From contig DJFN01000065.1 of the NCBI GenBank assembly GCA_002432085.1, positions 1,062-10,941 of the forward strand: 9,880 nt of DNA, written 5' to 3'. The stretch is from Flavobacteriales bacterium UBA5871 (GTDB taxonomy: Bacteria; Bacteroidota; Bacteroidia; Flavobacteriales_D; Crocinitomicaceae). Position 1 is the stretch's first letter, and every line of letters begins with the position of its first letter. Below the pieces are notes generated by a model. The model searched no databases. It saw only the letters and a list, made by a program, of their open reading frames with translations, and had not been told where the DNA came from. The position numbers and the translations under genes are program-made. Shown one piece after another: positions 6,663 through 9,880 of this stretch.

Positions 6663-7370
6663 ATGAAATACCGTCGCATCCTGCTCAAATTAAGTGGAGA
6701 ATCCCTCATGGGGGAAAAACAATTTGGAATTGATAACAAGCGTTTGAGCACGTATGCCAGCCAGATCAAAGAAATCCACGAGCTGGGTGTCGAAGTGGCG
6801 ATCGTGATCGGCGGTGGAAATATCTTCCGGGGTGTGCAGGCCGAAGAAGGCGGAATGGACCGTACGCACGGCGATTACATGGGAATGCTTGCTACGATGA
6901 TCAATTCCATGGCCCTTCAGGCAGCGCTCGAATCTGCCGGACTCAGCACACGTCTGCAATCGGCCATCGAGATGAAGGAAATTTCCGAGCCGTATGTACG
7001 CAGAAGAGCCGTTCGTCACCTGGAAAAAGGTCGCGTGGTGATCTTCGGTGCCGGAACCGGAAACCCGTTCTTTACAACCGATTCGGCAGCTTCGCTTCGT
7101 GCGATCGAGATCAACGCCGACGTTATCCTGAAAGGAACACGTGTGGACGGCATCTACACGGCCGATCCGGAGAAAGATCCTTCTGCAACCAAATTCGACA
7201 CCATTACGTTTGACGATGCATATGCTCGCGGACTGAAAGTCATGGACATGACTGCTTTCACGCTGTGCAAGGAAAACGATCTGCCGATCATCGTCTTCGA
7301 TATGGATACGCCGGGCAACCTGAAGCGTCTGCTCGAAGGAGAACAGGTAGGAACGATAGTACGCAATTAA
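6663..7370 (+). CDS. pyrH: UMP kinase
   Basis: Uridylate kinase of the amino-acid-kinase superfamily; it phosphorylates UMP to UDP with ATP in the cytoplasm, feeding the pyrimidine nucleotide pool. The 235-residue length is normal for the bacterial enzyme. Visible hallmarks are KLSGE at 9-13 (phosphate loop), GGGNIFRG at 50-57, DYMGM with D71, the UMP-binding segment [13 protein letters not shown] at 131-143, and [13 protein letters not shown] at 157-169, which is the nucleotide-binding region. The ATG at 6663 gives the expected [14 protein letters not shown]-terminus and lies just behind a strong -7 element. frr follows after 22 bases in the same direction, a common bacterial arrangement, so the genes are likely cotranscribed. 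In other bacteria this hexameric enzyme is regulated by GTP and UTP; nothing in the sequence tests that here. Confidence 0.97.
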   Translation: MKYRRILLKLSGESLMGEKQFGIDNKRLSTYASQIKEIHELGVEVAIVIGGGNIFRGVQAEEGGMDRTHGDYMGMLATMINSMALQAALESAGLSTRLQSAIEMKEISEPYVRRRAVRHLEKGRVVIFGAGTGNPFFTTDSAASLRAIEINADVILKGTRVDGIYTADPEKDPSATKFDTITFDDAYARGLKVMDMTAFTLCKENDLPIIVFDMDTPGNLKRLLEGEQVGTIVRN

Positions 7371-7392
7371 AAAACCATACAAAACGATACTT

Positions 7393-7956
7393 ATGACTGA
7401 GGAGTTACAAATGATCTATGATGAGCTGAAGGAATCCAACAGCAAATCTTTGGTGCATTTAGAGAACGAGCTGCTGAAAATCCGCGCCGGAAAGGCGTCG
7501 CCCAATATGCTTTCGGGCGTGATGGTGGATTACTACGGCTCGCCGACCCCGATTCATAAAGTAGCCAACGTCAACTCGATGGACGCACGCACGCTGACCG
7601 TGCAGGCGTGGGAGAAAAACCTGCTCGGCGAGATCGCACGCGGAATCATCAACGCCAACCTCGGCCTGAATCCGCAGAACAATGGCGAGCAGCTCATTAT
7701 TTCCATTCCACCGCTGACAGAAGAGCGTCGTAGAGAAATGGTGAAAAAAGCCAAAGGCGAAGGCGAGCATGCGAAAGTAGGGATCCGCAACAACCGTAAA
7801 GACGCGCTCGACATGGTGAAAGACCTCAAAAACGAAGGACTTTCCGAAGACATGATGAAAGATGCCGAAAACGAGATCCAGAATATCACCAACTCCTTCA
7901 TCAAAAAGGTCGATGACGAAATCGATCAGAAAGAGAAGGACATCATGACTGTCTGA
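7393..7956 (+). CDS. frr: Ribosome recycling factor
   Basis: Ribosome recycling factor acts with EF-G to split post-termination ribosomes and free them from mRNA; it is essential in most bacteria. The 187 residues cover the whole two-domain protein. A long-helix domain is formed by about 1-29 and 107-187, and a small beta domain by about 31-104. Signature stretches include LLKIRAGKASPNML at 27-40, VDYYGSPTPIHKVANV at 45-60, and IPPLTEERRREMVKKAK at 105-121. The IRNNRKDAL segment contains R132, which aligns with the conserved arginine of the Escherichia coli protein needed for activity. The gene follows pyrH by 22 A-rich bases and precedes a lipoprotein gene by 4 bases, so all three probably share one transcript. 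There is nothing unusual in length or motifs. Confidence 0.97.
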   Translation: MTEELQMIYDELKESNSKSLVHLENELLKIRAGKASPNMLSGVMVDYYGSPTPIHKVANVNSMDARTLTVQAWEKNLLGEIARGIINANLGLNPQNNGEQLIISIPPLTEERRREMVKKAKGEGEHAKVGIRNNRKDALDMVKDLKNEGLSEDMMKDAENEIQNITNSFIKKVDDEIDQKEKDIMTV

Positions 7957-7960
7957 TACC

Positions 7961-8365
7961 ATGAATCGCCTGCTGCTATCGGTTTGCGTGGTGCTTGTTG
8001 CCGTTTCCTGTAACAAGAACAAGCCCGTTGCAAAAAAGATGGAAGGCGAATGGAAATTGTATCATCTGCTCAAAGACGACGGCTCGGAGTGGGAAAAAGA
8101 CGCCATCGTGCGCTTCGAATACGCTGAGCCCGACGGCAAAACATACGCCAGCTGGACACGACACAACACAGGCGACACAGGCGACACAGTCGAAATCACC
8201 GGTAAATACTGCATCATCGAAAAAGGACTCAAAGTCGTCCTGCAGACCAACACCCAGAACGGCATCGAAACCGACACGGCCAAAATCGAGGACATCGATA
8301 AAAAATCCATGGTCCTGCGAACGAAGGAAGGCGTCAATTACTTTAAGAAGATCATCCCGAACTAG
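7961..8365 (+). CDS. Small putative lipoprotein, lipocalin-like
   Basis: A protein of 134 residues with the signal peptide MNRLLLSVCVVLVAVSC and a probable acylated cysteine at residue 17. The mature part starts NKNKPVAKKMEGEWKLYHL and continues as short beta strands (VRFEYAEPDGKTYASW, KYCIIEKGLKVVLQT, SMVLRTKEGVNYFKKI). The GEWKL opening and overall strand pattern are like the small lipocalin-like lipoproteins common in Bacteroidota; ligand and function are unknown. A short in-frame repeat encodes GDTGDT. The ATG lies only four bases after the frr stop, so it is probably expressed from the pyrH promoter. Its signal peptide rules out a frameshifted frr extension. TAG at 8363-8365 runs directly into the left arm of the large inverted repeat. 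Confidence 0.85.
   Translation: MNRLLLSVCVVLVAVSCNKNKPVAKKMEGEWKLYHLLKDDGSEWEKDAIVRFEYAEPDGKTYASWTRHNTGDTGDTVEITGKYCIIEKGLKVVLQTNTQNGIETDTAKIEDIDKKSMVLRTKEGVNYFKKIIPN
8168..8185 (+). repeat. 9-bp tandem repeat inside the lipoprotein gene
   Basis: Two exact copies of ACAGGCGAC (8168-8176 and 8177-8185), followed by a partial third (ACAG), encode the TGDTGDT stretch. The unit is a multiple of three, so changes in copy number would not shift the frame. Confidence 0.6.
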
Positions 8366-8534
8366 TTGGAAGTTAGAAGTTTTGAAGTTGGAAGTTTCGA
8401 TCCAGAAATGACTGTCTCTCCATTGTCCAATACAACCGATTGATAATCAATTCCAATTTCGATTTTGTCTCCCCGCTGTCTCCTTTTATACCCAACTTCC
8501 AACTTCTAACTCCAAAACTTCCAACTCCTAACTC
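8365..8534. repeat. Long imperfect inverted repeat with iterated GAAGTTG / CAACTTC words
   Basis: The left arm (8365-8396) is purine-rich and built from gttggaagtt and gaagttttgaagttgg words. The right arm (8491-8534) is its pyrimidine-rich counterpart, built from ccaacttcc and aacttctaac. Aligning the reverse complement of the left arm with the right arm gives 13 consecutive matches, a 7-base insertion in the right arm, then 16 matches in 19. The arms are separated by about 95 bases with no coding sequence apart from a small ATTGAT/ATCAAT palindrome at 8439-8451. The left arm begins at the last base of the lipoprotein stop codon. A transcript reading through could fold into a stem of about 30 bp and might act as a terminator or 3' stabiliser; this is inference. 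Similar CCAACTT-type intergenic tracts are, as I recall, common in Bacteroidota. Confidence 0.7.
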
Positions 8535-8536
8535 GT

Positions 8537-8574
8537 CAACTCAAAAACTCTCCAACTCAAAAACTCTCCAACTC
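8537..8574. repeat. 16-bp tandem repeat, 2.4 copies
   Basis: CAACTCAAAAACTCTC occurs exactly twice (8537-8552 and 8553-8568) and continues with a partial third copy, CAACTC (8569-8574). It directly extends the pyrimidine-rich right arm of the inverted repeat and probably arose from the same CAACTc-type unit by slippage or unequal exchange. From 8575 to the mscS start at 8655 the strand stays pyrimidine-rich to about 8610. I see no clear TAnnTTTG promoter there. Confidence 0.75.
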
Positions 8575-8654
8575 ATTCACTTTTCTTCTCATTTCTTCAT
8601 CTTTTCTAACAAAATCGCCCCGATCGATGGCTTAAATTCCGTGGAAAAACACTC

Positions 8655-9734
8655 ATGGAGGGAACCGAATACTTTTCGATCGTTAGCGTTGTCGGCGGAC
8701 TCATCATTTACCAGCTGGTATTTGTCGGGCTTCGTGCATGGGCGCGCAAGAAAAAACGAGCTTTGCCAACGCTTCTGAACCGGTACATTTACTATCCGGG
8801 CATGTTCCTGATGTTCGTCATCGCGGCTTCTGTCGGATTGTTGTTCCTCAAAGATCTGATAGGTCCCTACACGCTGCGCATCCTCGAACACCTGGTGCGC
8901 ATTCTGATTATTATCGGATCGGGATTTCTCCTCATCCGCATTCTGACCGTCTTCCGCGAGCTGACCGTTTACCACTATCAGGACGAAGAAACCGATGATA
9001 TTTTCCGCTACCGACGCGTATCGACCCGTTTTACATTGATTCAGCGTGTACTCAATTTCATCATCGGTATTCTGACGATCGGGGCCGTGCTGATGACTTT
9101 TGAAAGTGTGCGTCAGGTCGGCAGCACAATTCTCGCTTCGGCCGGTGTTGTCGGTTTGATCGTCGGTTTTGCCGCACAGAAAAGCCTCGGGAGTTTGTTT
9201 GCCGGCATACAGATCGCCGTTTCGCAGCCGGTACGTATCGGCGATGTCGTGGTGGTCGACGAATATTTCGGAACGATCACCGAAATTACGCTGACGTATG
9301 CGGTACTGGACACTTACGACGGCCGGCGGCTCGTGATCCCGATCAATTTTTTTCTCGAAAACACCTTCGAAAACTGGACGCGTATTTCAGCCGATGTCGT
9401 GGCGAAAATATACATCCGGACGGATTACAGCGTTCCGGTCGATGAGCTGCGGAAAGTCTTTCTCGAATGGCTGGAAACTTCCGATCTGTGGGACAAACGG
9501 AAAGCACGTTTTCTCGTTACCAAAGCGGAAGAAAAAACACTCGAGCTTCGAGGAACGGCTACAACCCGCAATTCCGACGATGCCTTCGACCTCGAATGCG
9601 AAATGCGCGAAAAACTGGTGCACTACGTTCAGCAAAATTATCCCGACGCACTTCCAAAGACCCGTATGGTGGTTTCAGATCAGGAACAATCCGAAGCTCC
9701 GAACCGTACTGACCAACCTCCGACCGGCGACTGA
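8655..9734 (+). CDS. MscS-family mechanosensitive ion channel
   Basis: A small-conductance mechanosensitive channel protein that opens under membrane tension to release solutes during hypo-osmotic shock; it acts in the inner membrane. In 359 residues there are about four N-terminal helices (8-28, 46-66, 79-99 and 130-149). The pore helix and its continuation follow at about 155-190 (ASAGVVGLIVGFAAQKSLGSLFAG, with the alternating small residues and GFAAQ typical of MscS). The beta domain is RIGDVVVVDEYFGTITEITL to VIPINFFLENTFENWTR, and a C-terminal alpha/beta cage domain runs to about 340. The last ~20 residues are a polar tail (QEQSEAPNRTDQPPTGD). It has more N-terminal helices than the three of E. 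coli MscS, as in the larger family members, so I give no symbol. The ATG at 8655 leaves a short, plausible N-terminus. No promoter is clear. Confidence 0.93.
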   Translation: MEGTEYFSIVSVVGGLIIYQLVFVGLRAWARKKKRALPTLLNRYIYYPGMFLMFVIAASVGLLFLKDLIGPYTLRILEHLVRILIIIGSGFLLIRILTVFRELTVYHYQDEETDDIFRYRRVSTRFTLIQRVLNFIIGILTIGAVLMTFESVRQVGSTILASAGVVGLIVGFAAQKSLGSLFAGIQIAVSQPVRIGDVVVVDEYFGTITEITLTYAVLDTYDGRRLVIPINFFLENTFENWTRISADVVAKIYIRTDYSVPVDELRKVFLEWLETSDLWDKRKARFLVTKAEEKTLELRGTATTRNSDDAFDLECEMREKLVHYVQQNYPDALPKTRMVVSDQEQSEAPNRTDQPPTGD

Positions 9735-9737
9735 AGA

Positions 9738-9880
9738 CTAAAATAATCCGGTATCTACTTTCACAAGCGCATCTTCGCTCACATAATACAAATACCCTTC
9801 AATCATCGGGTAATGCATCAGGTTCAGCGCGAAAACGTAATCCGAAACCTGTTTGATATGCTCCGGTTTGCGCTCACCGG
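9738..9880 (-). CDS. C-terminal end of a minus-strand gene, possibly a UvrD/AddA-like helicase-nuclease (partial)
   Basis: On the minus strand the frame ending in TAG at 9738-9740 is open to the right edge and gives 46 codons (first complete codon at 9878-9876). The other two minus frames contain stops. The peptide opens GERKPEHIKQVSDYVFAL and contains MHYPMIEGYLYYVSED, then ALVKVDTGLF at the end. The pattern 'H..QV..Y...L....Y..I.GYL.Y......V.V' resembles the last helix and strands of PD-(D/E)XK nuclease domains at the C-terminus of RecB/AddA/UvrD-like helicases in Bacteroidota. The catalytic residues would lie outside the window, so the identification is tentative. It converges on the mscS gene with only three bases between the stops. 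Confidence 0.55.
   Translation of the reverse strand, partial: GERKPEHIKQVSDYVFALNLMHYPMIEGYLYYVSEDALVKVDTGLF

Noticed and set aside
6690..8022. Long minus-strand open frames opposite pyrH and frr
   Set aside because: pyrH and frr are unambiguous, full-length and highly conserved; the opposite frames are by-products of codon bias.
8491..8575. Possible CRISPR array from the regular CAACTC-type repeats
   Set aside because: The repeats are 16 bp and contiguous without unique spacers of 25-40 bases, and no cas gene is present.
8440..8778. A 112-codon plus-strand frame overlapping the start of mscS
   Set aside because: Its first half is a translation of the CAACTTC-type repeats (a Leu, Pro, Thr, Ser, Gln-rich run) and its second half is an out-of-frame reading of mscS.

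Overview
The window looks like a chromosomal stretch from a Bacteroidota bacterium, most likely of the order Flavobacteriales; the genus cannot be read from the sequence. The evidence is a secreted metalloprotease ending in a type IX secretion system (T9SS) sorting domain, promoter -7 elements of the Bacteroidota form TAnnTTTG, lipoproteins with relaxed 'VSC' lipoboxes, little sign of Shine-Dalgarno sequences, and intergenic repeats of a kind I associate with this phylum.

Layout from left to right. (1) The 3' part of a TPR-containing protein, running in from the left edge (+). (2) A 179-base gap with two short palindromes and degenerate 'attcg'-type words. (3) A 911-residue secreted M43 (cytophagalysin-type) metalloprotease with a PKD-like domain, a jelly-roll-like domain and a T9SS sorting domain (+). 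About 200 extra residues sit inside its catalytic domain. (4) Converging on it with no gap, a two-gene minus-strand operon: an unknown lipoprotein followed by a DUF2306 membrane protein, joined by a TGATG stop/start overlap. (5) A minus-strand gene for a MauE/DoxX-type membrane domain fused to a periplasmic thioredoxin domain. (6) Divergent from it, pyrH (UMP kinase) and frr (ribosome recycling factor), with a small lipoprotein gene four bases behind frr. (7) A 289-base gap with a long imperfect inverted repeat and a 16-bp tandem repeat. (8) An MscS-family mechanosensitive channel (+). (9) The last 46 codons of a minus-strand gene, possibly the nuclease end of a UvrD/AddA-like helicase.

The genes form no single pathway. 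pyrH and frr are housekeeping genes, often adjacent in bacteria, linking pyrimidine nucleotide supply and translation. Most of the others are envelope or secreted proteins: protease, lipoproteins, thiol-redox membrane protein and mechanosensitive channel. There is no sign of a prophage, insertion sequence, CRISPR array, RNA gene or defence island. The points most worth a second look are the domain nested in the protease, the MauE-thioredoxin fusion and the structured repeats at 8365-8574. I do not see convincing evidence of a wholly new system.
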